A stretch of DNA of 64,000 nucleotides, taken from assembly GCF_001426705.1 (NCBI RefSeq), contig NZ_LMFC01000001.1, positions 361,789 through 425,788 on the forward strand, read 5' to 3'. The stretch comes from Cellulomonas sp. Root485. Lineage in GTDB: Bacteria; Actinomycetota; Actinomycetes; Actinomycetales; Cellulomonadaceae. Within the stretch, counting starts at the first letter, position 1. Every line of letters starts with the position of its first letter. The position numbers were made by a program, and so were the translations under genes. This document shows positions 17,356 to 27,786 of the stretch, piece after piece. The notes beneath the pieces were generated by a model. It saw only the letters and a list, made by a program, of their open reading frames with translations, did no database searches and was not told where the DNA came from.

Positions 17356-18188
17356 CCAGGGACGCCGTCATCGTGGACGCGGTCGCGCTGAACACGGCGC
17401 TCGCGAGCGCCGACCCGCCGGTTCTGCTCGACGTGCGCTGGGCGCTCGGGCAGACGGACGGCCACGACCGGTACCTCGACGGCCACCTGCCCGGCGCCGT
17501 GTTCGTGGACCTCGACACCGAGCTCGCCGGCCCGGCCTCCCCGCAGGACGGTCGCCACCCGCTGCCCGACCTCGCCGCGTTCGAGGCCGCCGCCCGTCGC
17601 TGGGGCGTCTCGGGGGACCGCCCGGTCGTCGCCTACGACGCCGTCGGCGGCACGTCGGCCGCCCGCGTGTGGTGGCTGCTGCGCTGGGCAGGTGTGCGCG
17701 ACGTGCGGCTGCTCGACGGTGGGCTCGCAGGGTGGACGGACGCGGGCCTGCCGCTCGAGGCAGGAGCCGTGACGCCCGAGCCGGGGGACGTCGTCCTGGA
17801 GCCCGGCGCGCTGCCGACGATCGACGCCGACGAGGCGGCCGCGTGGGACGGCTCGCTGCTCGACGCGCGCGCGGCCGAGCGGTACGCCGGCGACGTCGAG
17901 CCCGTCGACCCGCGCGCGGGCCACATCCCCGGGGCCCTGTCGGTCCCGACGGCGGGGAACCTCGGCCCTGACGGCACGTTCCTGTCCGATGCGGCGCTGC
18001 GGAAGCGGTTCGCGGCGGTCGAGGGCCCGGTCGCCGTGTACTGCGGCTCGGGCGTGACGGCCGCGCACGAGGTCGCGGCGCTCGCGTCGATCGGCGTCGA
18101 GGCGGCGCTGTACCCGGGCTCGTGGTCGCAGTGGTCGAACGACCCGGCGCGGCCGGTGGAGACAGGGCCGGCCGCGGCCCGGGTCTAG
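17352..18188 (+). CDS. Tandem-rhodanese sulfurtransferase
   Basis: 278 aa with two rhodanese domains. The first (about 1-130, with LLDVRW and DGHLPGAVFVDLD) lacks the catalytic Cys; the second (about 150-275) has the active-site loop YCGSGVTA, Cys near residue 238. The CGSGVT loop is the form typical of 3-mercaptopyruvate sulfurtransferases rather than thiosulfate rhodaneses, although the substrate is not proven. Its ATG overlaps the rimI stop, so it is inserted in the t6A operon between rimI and tsaD. It converges with the nitroreductase at a 6-bp gap. Confidence 0.9.
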   Translation: MTRDAVIVDAVALNTALASADPPVLLDVRWALGQTDGHDRYLDGHLPGAVFVDLDTELAGPASPQDGRHPLPDLAAFEAAARRWGVSGDRPVVAYDAVGGTSAARVWWLLRWAGVRDVRLLDGGLAGWTDAGLPLEAGAVTPEPGDVVLEPGALPTIDADEAAAWDGSLLDARAAERYAGDVEPVDPRAGHIPGALSVPTAGNLGPDGTFLSDAALRKRFAAVEGPVAVYCGSGVTAAHEVAALASIGVEAALYPGSWSQWSNDPARPVETGPAAARV

Positions 18189-18194
18189 CGACGG

Positions 18195-18836
18195 TCAGAC
18201 GGTCAGCGACGCCTGCGCGTAGTCGAGGCGCTCGGCGCGGGGCCGGTGCGTGCCGGCGCCGTCGACGTGGCCGACGTTGACGACGAGGAGCGACTTCCAG
18301 CCGTTGTCGGCGAAGAACTCACTGTCGATGGCGTCGGCGTCCATGCCGCCCATCGGGCCTGCGGCCAGGCCGGCGGCGCGCAGGCCGACGATCAGGTAGC
18401 CGGCCTGGATGAGGGCGTTCGTCCGGGCCATCGACTCGCGCTGCTCGGGCTGGCCCGCGAGCGAGTCGGCGAGCGCGGCCATGTGCGGCGCGAGCGTGGG
18501 GATGTGCGCGTGGAAGCCGGTGTCGGCCGCCAGGACGAGCGAGACGGGGGCGGCCAGGACGCGGTCGCGGTTGCCCTCGCTCATGTGCGCGGCGAGGCGC
18601 TGACGGGCCTCGGGCGTGCGGACGACCAGGAGGCGCAGCGGAACGGTGTTGAGGGCGGTCGGGCCCCACTTGACCAGGTCGTAGACCGCGGCGATCTGCT
18701 CGTCGCTGACCTCGTCGGGGGTGAACGCGGCGGCGGTGCGCGCCTCGCGGAACAGGAGGTCCGCGACGTCGTCGGCGACCGCGAGGCGCGGTGTCGGGAA
18801 GTCGAGGCCGTCGAGGACAGTGGTGTCAGTGGTCAT
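18195..18836 (-). CDS. Malonic semialdehyde reductase / nitroreductase family
   Basis: 213 aa from the ATG at 18836 ([18 protein letters not shown]). The nitroreductase fold is recognised by [37 protein letters not shown] and [16 protein letters not shown], all close to the RutE/HadB subgroup annotated as malonic semialdehyde reductase. Such proteins use FMN and NAD(P)H. The real substrate is uncertain. It is leftward and divides the rightward tsaB-rimI group from tsaD. Confidence 0.85.
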   Translation of the reverse strand: MTTDTTVLDGLDFPTPRLAVADDVADLLFREARTAAAFTPDEVSDEQIAAVYDLVKWGPTALNTVPLRLLVVRTPEARQRLAAHMSEGNRDRVLAAPVSLVLAADTGFHAHIPTLAPHMAALADSLAGQPEQRESMARTNALIQAGYLIVGLRAAGLAAGPMGGMDADAIDSEFFADNGWKSLLVVNVGHVDGAGTHRPRAERLDYAQASLTV

Positions 18837-18910
18837 GGTTGGTTGAAGCGTCAACCACCTCCGGTTGTTCCGAGCAGCGGGGTGGCGGTCGTCACAGCGG
18901 CGCGGCCACT

Positions 18911-18916
18911 TATCCT
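18911..18916 (+). promoter_or_regulatory. Putative -10 (TATCCT) of a leaderless tsaD mRNA
   Basis: TATCCT is followed by 6 nt (GGGCGC) and then the tsaD ATG. No Shine-Dalgarno is visible. Confidence 0.55.
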
Positions 18917-18922
18917 GGGCGC

Positions 18923-19963
18923 ATGGCAGACCCCCTCGTCCTCGGGATCGAGACCTCGTGCGACGAGACCGGCGTCGCACTCGTGCGCGGCTACGACCTG
19001 CTGGTCGACGCCGTCGCCAGCTCGGTCGACGAGCACGCACGGTTCGGCGGGATCATCCCGGAGATCGCGTCGCGGGCCCACCTCGAGGCCATGGTGCCGA
19101 CGATCGAGCGGGCGCTGGCCACCGCCGACGTCTCGCTCGGCGAGGTCGACGCCGTCGCCGTCACGGCCGGCCCCGGGCTCGTCGGACCCCTGACCGTCGG
19201 AGCCTCCGCCGCCAAGGCGCTCGCGCTCGCGCTCGACAAGCCGCTGTACGGCGTCAACCACGTGATCGGGCACGCGGTCGTCGACGAGCTGGTCGACGGC
19301 GCGTTCCCCGAGCGGGTCATGGCCCTCGTCGTCTCCGGCGGGCACTCGTCGCTGCTGCTCCTCGACGACGCGGTGAACGTCACCGAGCTCGGCTCGACGC
19401 TCGACGACGCGGCGGGGGAGGCCTTCGACAAGGTCGGCCGGCTGCTGGGCCTGCCGTACCCGGGCGGGCCGCACATCGACCGTCTCGCGCGTGAGGGCAA
19501 CCCCGCCGCGATCCGCTTCCCGCGCGGCCTGACCGCCGCGAAGGACCAGGCCGCGCACGCCGCCGACTTCTCGTTCTCCGGGCTCAAGACCGCCGTGGCC
19601 CGCTGGGTGGAGGCCCGGCAGGACTCCGGCCAGGAGGTGCCGCTGCCCGACGTCGCCGCGTCGTTCGCCGAGGCGGTGGCCGACGTGCTGACCGCCAAGA
19701 CGATCGCGGCCTGCCGTGCGCACAGCGTGGACACCCTGGTGGTCGGCGGCGGGTTCTCCGCGAACTCCCAGCTGCGGGAGATGGCGGCGAAGCGGTGTGC
19801 CGAGGCCGGCATCACGCTGCGCATCCCGCCCATCCGCTACTGCACCGACAACGGCGCGATGATCGCCGCGCTCGGCTCGGCCGTCGTGCGCCGTGGGCTG
19901 CCGCCGTCGTCGCTGGACCTGCCGGTCGACTCGTCGATGCCGCTGACCCAGGTGCTGGTCTAG
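18923..19963 (+). CDS. tsaD: tRNA threonylcarbamoyladenosine synthase TsaD
   Basis: 346 aa from ATG 18923, the normal length. It begins [17 protein letters not shown]; the metal-binding HxxGH motif is HVIGH (about residue 112), and [26 protein letters not shown] and the final [15 protein letters not shown] loop are as in other TsaD. It is the catalytic subunit of the t6A synthase together with TsaB and TsaE. A promoter-like TATCCT just upstream suggests it is transcribed separately from the rest of the set. Its stop overlaps the stop of the convergent gene at 19960. Confidence 0.96.
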   Translation: MADPLVLGIETSCDETGVALVRGYDLLVDAVASSVDEHARFGGIIPEIASRAHLEAMVPTIERALATADVSLGEVDAVAVTAGPGLVGPLTVGASAAKALALALDKPLYGVNHVIGHAVVDELVDGAFPERVMALVVSGGHSSLLLLDDAVNVTELGSTLDDAAGEAFDKVGRLLGLPYPGGPHIDRLAREGNPAAIRFPRGLTAAKDQAAHAADFSFSGLKTAVARWVEARQDSGQEVPLPDVAASFAEAVADVLTAKTIAACRAHSVDTLVVGGGFSANSQLREMAAKRCAEAGITLRIPPIRYCTDNGAMIAALGSAVVRRGLPPSSLDLPVDSSMPLTQVLV

Positions 19964-20478
19964 GCGGGGACGGCGGCCGGCTCGGCCGCCCAGGCGCGCC
20001 AGACGCGGGCACCCAGCAGGAACGGCACCGTGAAGACGCACGCGTAGAACACCAGGACCTGCCAGGTGAGGGTCGAGGCGACCGAGACGGCGTCGTCGTC
20101 GTTGGTGAACGTGGTCGTCGCGCCGAGGAACACCCGCTCGAGGGTGCCGCCGCCCATCTGCCCGATCGTGTCGAGCGTCCCGATGCCGTACGCGAAGGCC
20201 AGGTACGCCACGGCGCCGACGGCGAGCGCGCCCCAGACCGCCCCGGTGGCCCAGCGGGGCACCGGTCGGCCGAGCTCGCTCAGGTAGGCGTCGGCCAGCA
20301 CGCGGGGGTGCCCGAGGTCGGCGACCGCCTGCCGCATGCCGACCTCGGTCGCCGTGGCGGTCAGCTCGGTGCGCAGCTCCCGCACGATCTGCTTGTCCTT
20401 CGGGTGGTCCTGCAACGCCCAGCTGAGGCGCGTCAGGTAGCGCTCGCGGACGAGGGTGTCGCGCAACGACGGGCTCAT
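19960..20478 (-). CDS. Membrane protein with N-terminal HAAS-type domain
   Basis: 172 aa from ATG 20478. Residues 1-80 are helical and charged ([35 protein letters not shown] split as seen in HAAS signalling domains, with [12 protein letters not shown]), then two hydrophobic segments at about 90-112 and 140-162. HAAS domains are often encoded behind PadR regulators, exactly as here, where the start overlaps the PadR stop by 4 bp (ATGA). The family is implicated in signal transfer to linked transporters or regulators, but no function is established. Confidence 0.65.
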   Translation of the reverse strand: MSPSLRDTLVRERYLTRLSWALQDHPKDKQIVRELRTELTATATEVGMRQAVADLGHPRVLADAYLSELGRPVPRWATGAVWGALAVGAVAYLAFAYGIGTLDTIGQMGGGTLERVFLGATTTFTNDDDAVSVASTLTWQVLVFYACVFTVPFLLGARVWRAWAAEPAAVPA

Positions 20479-20822
20479 GAGGACTCCTTCGGGGTGGCGC
20501 GGGCGAGCAGCCGGTCGACCGTCGCGGAGAGCTGCCGCCAGGACCGGGCGGTGGCCCACAGCTGGTCCGTGCCGGTCGGCGTGGGGACGTAGTACTTGCG
20601 GGCCGGGCCCGCGCTGGAGGCGACGAGGCGCGACGAGATCTGACCGTCGCGCTCGAGGCGGTTGAGCACCGGGTAGAGGGTTCCGGTGCTCAGGTCGTCG
20701 AGACCGCCCTCGTGCAGGCGGGTGACCAGCTCGTACCCGTACGACTCCCGCTCGGTGAGCAGAGCCAGCACGAGCATCGGGAGCACTCCCTTGAGGAGCT
20801 GCGGGTCGCGGGGCTCGTCCAT
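20475..20822 (-). CDS. PadR family transcriptional regulator
   Basis: 115 aa. The PadR winged helix-turn-helix is clear: LKGVLPMLVLALLTERESYGYELV, then TGTLYPVLNRLERDG, then a short C-terminal helix for dimerisation. This is the small PadR-s2 size class. Overlap with the HAAS gene indicates cotranscription. Two direct ACCTACTA repeats flank its -35 box, a plausible autoregulatory site. Confidence 0.9.
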   Translation of the reverse strand: MDEPRDPQLLKGVLPMLVLALLTERESYGYELVTRLHEGGLDDLSTGTLYPVLNRLERDGQISSRLVASSAGPARKYYVPTPTGTDQLWATARSWRQLSATVDRLLARATPKESS

Positions 20823-20828
20823 GCGCTC

Positions 20829-20857
20829 AGGCTATGCCCGCTAGTAGGTATAGACAA
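20829..20857 (-). promoter_or_regulatory. Promoter of the padR-HAAS operon
   Basis: Minus strand: TTGTCT (20857-20852), 17-bp spacer, TAGCCT (20834-20829), then 6 nt and the ATG at 20822. Both boxes have consensus spacing, and the start would be leaderless. Confidence 0.6.
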
Positions 20858-20866
20858 GTAGTAGGT
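20842..20866 (-). repeat. Direct repeats ACCTACTA flanking the padR -35 box
   Basis: The 8-bp sequence TAGTAGGT (plus strand) occurs at 20842-20849 and 20859-20866, 17 bp apart. One copy is in the promoter spacer, the other upstream of -35. They are probable PadR half-sites. Confidence 0.5.
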
Positions 20867-20898
20867 CACGCCGGATTCGGAACGTCCGACAGAGGGGC

Positions 20899-22047
20899 CT
20901 ACAGGGGGCGTCCGGCCTTGAGCTCGGCCACGAGCGACCGGACGACCGCGTCCAGCTCGCCCGCATGGCGGCGCGCGACCGCCCGCTGCCGCTGGTAGGA
21001 GGCTCCCCGGCGCAGGATGACCCGCACCTGCTCGAGCTCGGCCGCACAGCCCAGCCGCTCGGCGACGGGCGCCAGCTCGACCAGCCAGCGACCGACCGCG
21101 TCGGTCACCAGCTCCTCGTCGCCGGCCGCGTTCGTGATGATGATCGCGTCCATGCCGTACCGCGCGGAGCGCCACTTGTTCTCCTGCGCGAACCACGGCG
21201 GCAGGGTCGGCAGGGTCTCGCCGCGGTCGAGCATCGAGGAGAAGTGCTCGACGAAGCAGTGGGTCAGGGCGGAGATCGCCGCGACCTCGAGCAGGTTCGA
21301 CGCGCCGTCGGCGATCCGCATCTCCAGGGTGCCGAACCGCGGCGACGGGCGGACGTCCCAGCGGACCTCGTCGAACTGGTCGATGACGCCCGTGTGCATC
21401 ATGTCGCCGACGTACTGCTCGAGCTGGGACCAGTCCTCGAAGGCGAACGGCAGGCCGGCCGTCGGCAGCTGCTGGAAGAGCAGCGCGCGGTTCGAGGCGT
21501 AGCCGGTGTCCCTGCCGCCCCAGAACGGCGACGACGCGGACAGCGACTGGATGTGCGCGAAGACAGTGAGCATCGCCCGGGACAGGGGGAGCACCTTGGC
21601 GCGGTCCTCGATGCCGACGTGGACGTGCACGCCGTAGATCAGCATCTGCCGGCCCCACCACTGCGTGCGGTCGATGAGCGTGGCGTACCGCTGCTTGTCG
21701 GTGACCTTCTGCTGGGCCCAGTTGGCGAACGGGTGCGTCGCGCCGCCCATGAGCTGGATGCGCAGGGGCGTCGCCACCGCCTCGACCTCGTCCAGCGCCC
21801 GCTGCAGGTCCGCCGTCGCCTCGGCGATCGTGCGGCACTTGCCCGAGCGGATCTCGACCGTGTTGAGCAGCAGCTCCTGGGTGATCAGCGGGTGCTCGCC
21901 GCCACCGGCGGGCCGGACGGCGGCAAGGATCGCCTCGGCGGCCTGTCGCAGGTCCCCGGAGTCGGCGTCGACGAGCGCGACCTCCCACTCGATGCCGACG
22001 GTGGACCGCTCCGAGTGGCCGAAGGGGACCGTGACGGGTGCGGCCAT
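20899..22047 (-). CDS. Carboxylate-amine ligase of the YbdK/GCS2 family
   Basis: 382 aa. Starts FGHSERSTVGIEWEVALVD, the ATP-grasp-like glutamate-cysteine ligase 2 signature, with LLLNTVEIRSGKCRTI and GVHVHVGIED later. GCS2 proteins such as YbdK ligate glutamate to an amine (weak glutamate-cysteine ligase activity is reported for E. coli YbdK); the biological product here is unknown. The start codon shares one base with the stop of the upstream methyltransferase (TGATG), so the two are probably translated together. Confidence 0.85.
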   Translation of the reverse strand: MAAPVTVPFGHSERSTVGIEWEVALVDADSGDLRQAAEAILAAVRPAGGGEHPLITQELLLNTVEIRSGKCRTIAEATADLQRALDEVEAVATPLRIQLMGGATHPFANWAQQKVTDKQRYATLIDRTQWWGRQMLIYGVHVHVGIEDRAKVLPLSRAMLTVFAHIQSLSASSPFWGGRDTGYASNRALLFQQLPTAGLPFAFEDWSQLEQYVGDMMHTGVIDQFDEVRWDVRPSPRFGTLEMRIADGASNLLEVAAISALTHCFVEHFSSMLDRGETLPTLPPWFAQENKWRSARYGMDAIIITNAAGDEELVTDAVGRWLVELAPVAERLGCAAELEQVRVILRRGASYQRQRAVARRHAGELDAVVRSLVAELKAGRPL

Positions 22048-23228
22048 CAGACCGGCTCCACCACGAGCACCTGCTGGCTCCCCGCCACGCGCGTGAGGAT
22101 GATCGTCGCCCGCGTGCTGCCGCGCAGGTCCAGCTGGCGCCGGAGCTGCTCCGGGACGACCGCGGTGCCGCGCTTCTTGATGGTCAGCGTGCCCACGTCA
22201 CGTCCTCGCAGGTACGTGCGGAGCCGCTTCAGGCCGAACGGCATGGAGTCCAGCACCCGGTACGCCGTCGCGGTGGGGACCGGGACGGGGGCGTCGGACG
22301 TCACGTAGGCGATCGTGGCGTCCAGCAGGCGCCCCTGCACCTGCGCGGCCGTCTCGCCCACCAGGCCCGCCCGGATGACCGCCCCGTCCGGCTCGTACAG
22401 GTAGCCGCCGAGGGCGCCCGTCGGCGGTCGCTCCTCCGACGTCTGCTGCACGACGTGCGCCTCACCGTCGCGCAGCACGAGCGCCGAGCGGCCGGGCCCC
22501 TCCGGAGCGAGCGGGCCGAACCACAGCCCGACCTCCACGACGTCGCCGTCCACCGACACCCACTGGGCCTGCGCGTCGGCGGGCAGGGCCGTGTGCGGGA
22601 TGCCGGGACCCAGCTTCAGGCCGAGCGCCGGCACGCGCTCGCGGACGGCGAGCACGGCGTCGAGCGACGGCTCGTAGGCGGCGGGGTCGAAGACGCGGCT
22701 CCCCGACGACGTCCGACGGGCCGGGTCCGCGTACACCCCGTCGATGCCCTCCGCCTCGAGGTCGAGCGCGAGCCCGTCGCCGTGCCGGACCTCGGCGTCG
22801 GGGAAGTGCCGCAGGTTCACGGTCGCGATCGCGGCCGTGGCCTCGTCGACGTCCGTGGCCAGCACCCGCAGGCCGATGCCCGCGAAGGCCATCGCGTCCG
22901 CCCCGATCCCGCTGGTGAGGTCCGCCACGCGCGTGCTGCCGGCGTCGCGGAACCGGCGGGCGTGGTGCGCCGCGACGCTGAGGCGGGTGGCCTGCTCGAG
23001 CCCGGCCGCCGTGAAGAGCATGCCGTCCGCGAACGTCCCGAACTTCCCGGCAGCCTTCGCGCGCAGGCGGGACTGTGTCAGCGCGGCGGCCACCAGCGCG
23101 GGGTCGATGCCCTCGTCGCGCATCCGCTCCGACAGCGCCAGGGTGCGGCTCTCGTCGTAGGGCGGCAGCGCCGACAGCAGGGCCCACCCGGCGGGGCTGA
23201 GCAGCTGGGCGATGCCGTCGCGATCCAT
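22047..23228 (-). CDS. Class I SAM-dependent methyltransferase with THUMP-like domain
   Basis: 393 aa, ATG 23228 with GAGGA at a good distance. The SAM-binding motif is ADLTSGIGADAMAFA (about residues 102-116), followed by VLATDVDEATAAIA; the catalytic-type motif is DGVYADPARR, the DPxR form seen in a family of actinobacterial proteins carrying a C-terminal THUMP-like domain (about 310-390, ending in RTYLRGRDVGTLTIKKRGT). The DPAR motif resembles nucleic acid methyltransferases, so an RNA target is plausible but unproven. Lies immediately upstream of the groES regulatory region, transcribed away from it. Confidence 0.8.
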   Translation of the reverse strand: MDRDGIAQLLSPAGWALLSALPPYDESRTLALSERMRDEGIDPALVAAALTQSRLRAKAAGKFGTFADGMLFTAAGLEQATRLSVAAHHARRFRDAGSTRVADLTSGIGADAMAFAGIGLRVLATDVDEATAAIATVNLRHFPDAEVRHGDGLALDLEAEGIDGVYADPARRTSSGSRVFDPAAYEPSLDAVLAVRERVPALGLKLGPGIPHTALPADAQAQWVSVDGDVVEVGLWFGPLAPEGPGRSALVLRDGEAHVVQQTSEERPPTGALGGYLYEPDGAVIRAGLVGETAAQVQGRLLDATIAYVTSDAPVPVPTATAYRVLDSMPFGLKRLRTYLRGRDVGTLTIKKRGTAVVPEQLRRQLDLRGSTRATIILTRVAGSQQVLVVEPV

Positions 23229-23268
23229 GTCGCGATCCTCGCACGCAGGGACTCTCCCGGAGGGCTCG

Positions 23269-23295
23269 TTGGCACTCGCCTTGACCGAGTGCTAA
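23269..23295 (+). promoter_or_regulatory. CIRCE element 1 (HrcA operator) of groES
   Basis: TTGGCACTC-N9-GAGTGCTAA, one mismatch from the CIRCE consensus TTAGCACTC-N9-GAGTGCTAA. It overlaps the -35 box, so bound HrcA would block initiation until heat shock. Confidence 0.92.
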
Positions 23296-23309
23296 CCGGT
23301 TCCTAGAGT
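23281..23309 (+). promoter_or_regulatory. groES promoter
   Basis: TTGACC (23281-23286), 17-bp spacer, TAGAGT (23304-23309). The predicted start of transcription near 23316 falls between the two CIRCE arms of the downstream element. Confidence 0.75.
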
Positions 23310-23314
23310 GATGG

Positions 23315-23341
23315 CTGGCACTCTCCCGGTGAGTGTGCCAG
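23315..23341 (+). promoter_or_regulatory. CIRCE-like element 2 at the transcription start
   Basis: CTGGCACTC-N7-GAGTGTGCCAG: a second dyad with the same GCACTC core but a shortened spacer, placed at +1. Double operators are known for groE genes; this one departs from the N9 spacing. Confidence 0.7.
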
Positions 23342-23432
23342 CTGCGCTCCAGACCACGGCACCCGCGACGACGTGGTCGACGAGCGCGCACGAACCTCAG
23401 AGAACTACTCACATGCGAAGGGGAGGTCCGCT

Positions 23433-23729
23433 GTGTCGGTCTCCATCAAGCCCCTCGAGGACCGGATCGTCGTCAAGACGCTCGAGGCAGAGACGACGAC
23501 CGCTTCCGGTCTCGTCATCCCGGACAGCGCCAAGGAGAAGCCCCAGGAGGGCGAGGTCCTGGCGGTCGGACCCGGCCGTGTCGACGACAACGGCAACCGG
23601 ATCCCGCTCGACGTCGCCGTCGGCGACAAGGTCATCTACTCGAAGTACGGCGGCACCGAGGTCAAGTACTCGGGCGAGGAGTACCTCATCCTCTCGGCCC
23701 GCGACATCCTCGCGATCGTCGTCAAGTGA
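23433..23729 (+). CDS. groES: Co-chaperonin GroES
   Basis: 98 aa from GTG 23433 with GGGAGG at 23421-23426. The GroES fold is recognised by [16 protein letters not shown], the mobile loop region [26 protein letters not shown] and [26 protein letters not shown]. GroES caps the GroEL folding chamber. It is monocistronic here: a strong hairpin and a WhiB gene follow and no groEL is in the window, so GroEL is encoded elsewhere. Regulated by HrcA through two CIRCE elements. Confidence 0.97.
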   Translation: MSVSIKPLEDRIVVKTLEAETTTASGLVIPDSAKEKPQEGEVLAVGPGRVDDNGNRIPLDVAVGDKVIYSKYGGTEVKYSGEEYLILSARDILAIVVK

Positions 23730-23757
23730 GCTGAGGGGCGCCCGCGCCCCGCTCGCT

Positions 23758-23795
23758 CGGAAGGCCCCCACGGCAGCTGCCGTGGGGGCCTTCCG
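23758..23795 (+). terminator. Perfect 38-bp palindromic terminator after groES
   Basis: Left arm 23758-23776 and right arm 23777-23795 are exactly complementary, 19 bp each with no spacer; the RNA would form a 17-bp stem with a 4-nt loop. Only TTCC follows the stem, without a T-run. Confidence 0.8.
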
Positions 23796-23817
23796 GCGTC
23801 CTGAGCCGGACATGCCA

Positions 23818-23857
23818 GAGCCCCCCTCCCCGGTCGTGCCGACGGGGAGGGGGGCTC
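23818..23857 (-). terminator. Hairpin terminator of the convergent whiB gene
   Basis: A 14-bp C/G-rich stem (23818-23831 with 23844-23857) with loop bases that can pair further (GTCG/CGAC). It lies 16 bp after the whiB stop, so it probably terminates the leftward transcript and may also act as a second block for groES. Confidence 0.65.
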
Positions 23858-23873
23858 GGGTCGAGGCGTGGGG

Positions 23874-24170
23874 TCAGCCGACGCGGGTGGCGCGGCCCCG
23901 CTGGGCGAGCACGGCAGCGCGCTCGTCCTCGGACAGGCCGCCCCAGACGCCGTACGGCTCGCGCACGGCGAGGGACTGCTTGAGGCACTCCTTGATCACC
24001 GGGCAGGTCGCGCAGATGGCCTTGGCGGCCTCGGCGCGGCGGCGGCGGGCAGAGCCACGCTCGCCCTCGGGGTGGAAGAACAGGTCCTGGTCCTCGTCAC
24101 GGCAGGCTCCGTCGAACTGCCACTCCCACAGGTCCATCACCGGTCCGGGAAGGCGCGAGATCTCGGCCAT
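23874..24170 (-). CDS. WhiB family iron-sulfur transcriptional regulator
   Basis: 98 aa from ATG 24170, preceded by AGGAGG, which decides the start. The four cluster-ligating Cys are present (one in FDGACRDED, then CATCPVIKEC), followed by the Wbl turn GVWGGLSEDER and a basic C terminus QRGRATRVG that contacts DNA. WhiB proteins bind a 4Fe-4S cluster and act with the primary sigma factor in actinobacteria. Location between groES and a BldM-like gene matches the Streptomyces chromosomal order as I recall it. It has a clear promoter and an upstream palindrome. Confidence 0.93.
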   Translation of the reverse strand: MAEISRLPGPVMDLWEWQFDGACRDEDQDLFFHPEGERGSARRRRAEAAKAICATCPVIKECLKQSLAVREPYGVWGGLSEDERAAVLAQRGRATRVG

Positions 24171-24280
24171 CAGATCCTCCTCAGTCGATCCGGCGCAGGG
24201 CCCGCGGTGGCGGCTGCGACGGGAAGTCGTGAACACGGACGTCCGGTGAGAGCTCCACCGGGGATGACGCGTTGGAGAGG

Positions 24281-24309
24281 ACGTTACAACCGCGCCAGAA
24301 GTTGTTCAA
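24281..24309 (-). promoter_or_regulatory. whiB promoter
   Basis: Minus strand: TTGAAC (24309-24304), 17-bp spacer, TAACGT (24286-24281). Transcription would begin near 24274 and give a leader of about 100 nt. Confidence 0.65.
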
Positions 24310-24316
24310 GACCGTG

Positions 24317-24332
24317 TCACACATTTGTGTGA
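24317..24332. promoter_or_regulatory. 16-bp dyad TCACACA-TT-TGTGTGA upstream of whiB
   Basis: Perfect 7-bp arms. Its centre lies about 50 bp upstream of the predicted whiB start site, the usual place for an activator. It is not the CRP/GlxR order (TGTGA-N6-TCACA) but the inside-out version, so the regulator is unknown. It could also serve the divergent MerR gene. Confidence 0.6.
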
Positions 24333-24423
24333 TGGCGCGATTGACGATGTTGTCGCAGGTCGGCGTGTCGGCGGCGACACGCCCACATCGGGCCGAATCG
24401 CGTCGGCCTGGCAGAATCGCGCC

Positions 24424-25341
24424 ATGGTGACGCGCGAGGACGACGAACCGGCGGCGGCGCCGACGCCCGCGCTGGCCGTCGCCGCGGTCGCCCGACGCCT
24501 CGGTGTCGCTCCGGCGACGCTCCGGACCTGGGACCGCCGGTACGGCCTCGGCCCCTCCGAGCACTCCGCCGGCGCGCACCGCCGGTACTCGGCGACCGAC
24601 GTGGAGCGGCTGCTGATCATGCGGCGGCTCACGCTCGACGGCGTGGCACCCTCGGAGTCCGCGCGGATCGCGCTCGCGACCGACGTCGTCGCCGAACCCG
24701 GGACGAGCTCCCAGGACGCGGCGCCCACGACGCCGACCGCGGTCGTCGACGCGGCGCTCGCGGGGGACGTCGCGCGGTGCTCGCGGCTGCTCACCCTCGA
24801 CGGGCACCCGGACGTCGTGCTCTGGTGGACGGGCCTGGTCGAGCCGGTCCTCCTCGCCCTCGCCCGGCGCACGGTCGTCGACCCGCCCGGCGTGGATGCC
24901 ACGTTCGCGGTGCACGCCGGGGTCCTGTCGGCCCTCCGGGACCGGCCCGTGACGCTGGGCGCCGGCCGCCGACCGGTCGTCCTCGTCCTGGTCGCCGCGC
25001 GCGAGGCACGCCCGCTCGTCGCGCACGTCCTGGCCGGGGCGCTGGCGGCGCAGGGCGTCGACGCGCGCATCGTCGGCGGGCCCGTGGGACCGCACCACGC
25101 CGTCGAGCTCACCGCGATGACCCGGGCGCGGGCCGTCGTCACGCTCGGGGAGCGCGTCGACGTCGACCTCGAGGTGGTGGACAGGCTGGCGCGCGAGCAG
25201 CCGGACCTCCCGCAGTTCGTGATGGTGCCCGACCGGGCCGCGGGAGCGGTCCCGCTCGGCCGCTCCGTCCACCGCGCACGGACGTTCACAGGGCTCCTGC
25301 ACGAGGTGCTCGCCGTCGCGACTGCGAGCGTGGACGGGTGA
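24424..25341 (+). CDS. MerR family regulator with degenerate B12-binding-like domain
   Basis: 305 aa from ATG 24424. The N-terminal MerR helix-turn-helix (about 15-75) reads AVAAVARRLGVAPATLRTWDRRYGL with GAHRRYSATDVERL. After a linker, residues about 170-300 resemble the Rossmann part of cobalamin-binding domains (VLVLVAAREARPLVAHVLAGALAAQ, then VDARIVGG), as in CarH/LitR photoreceptors. The DxHxxG cobalamin motif is not present; the matching place reads AREARPLVAH, so B12 binding is doubtful. A CAGAAT box lies 6 nt before the ATG. Function unknown. Confidence 0.7.
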   Translation: MVTREDDEPAAAPTPALAVAAVARRLGVAPATLRTWDRRYGLGPSEHSAGAHRRYSATDVERLLIMRRLTLDGVAPSESARIALATDVVAEPGTSSQDAAPTTPTAVVDAALAGDVARCSRLLTLDGHPDVVLWWTGLVEPVLLALARRTVVDPPGVDATFAVHAGVLSALRDRPVTLGAGRRPVVLVLVAAREARPLVAHVLAGALAAQGVDARIVGGPVGPHHAVELTAMTRARAVVTLGERVDVDLEVVDRLAREQPDLPQFVMVPDRAAGAVPLGRSVHRARTFTGLLHEVLAVATASVDG

Positions 25342-25501
25342 GATCGCCGCCGAGCGGGGGAGACATTCCACCCAGGTGGCGCACGGGCGGACGAAGCCCC
25401 GCCCGGCGCGGGTGCGGTTCGCCTCACCGGCTAACTTCTGCGTGATGCACGGCCGATAAGACTCAGGGTGGCCCGCACGGGGCCCGAGAGGGGATACAAA
25501 C

Positions 25502-27779
<2,278 letters not shown>

Positions 27780-27786
27780 GCCGTCC

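Noticed and set aside
24317..24332. CRP/GlxR site upstream of whiB
   Set aside because: The halves are in the opposite order to TGTGA-N6-TCACA, so the consensus does not fit.
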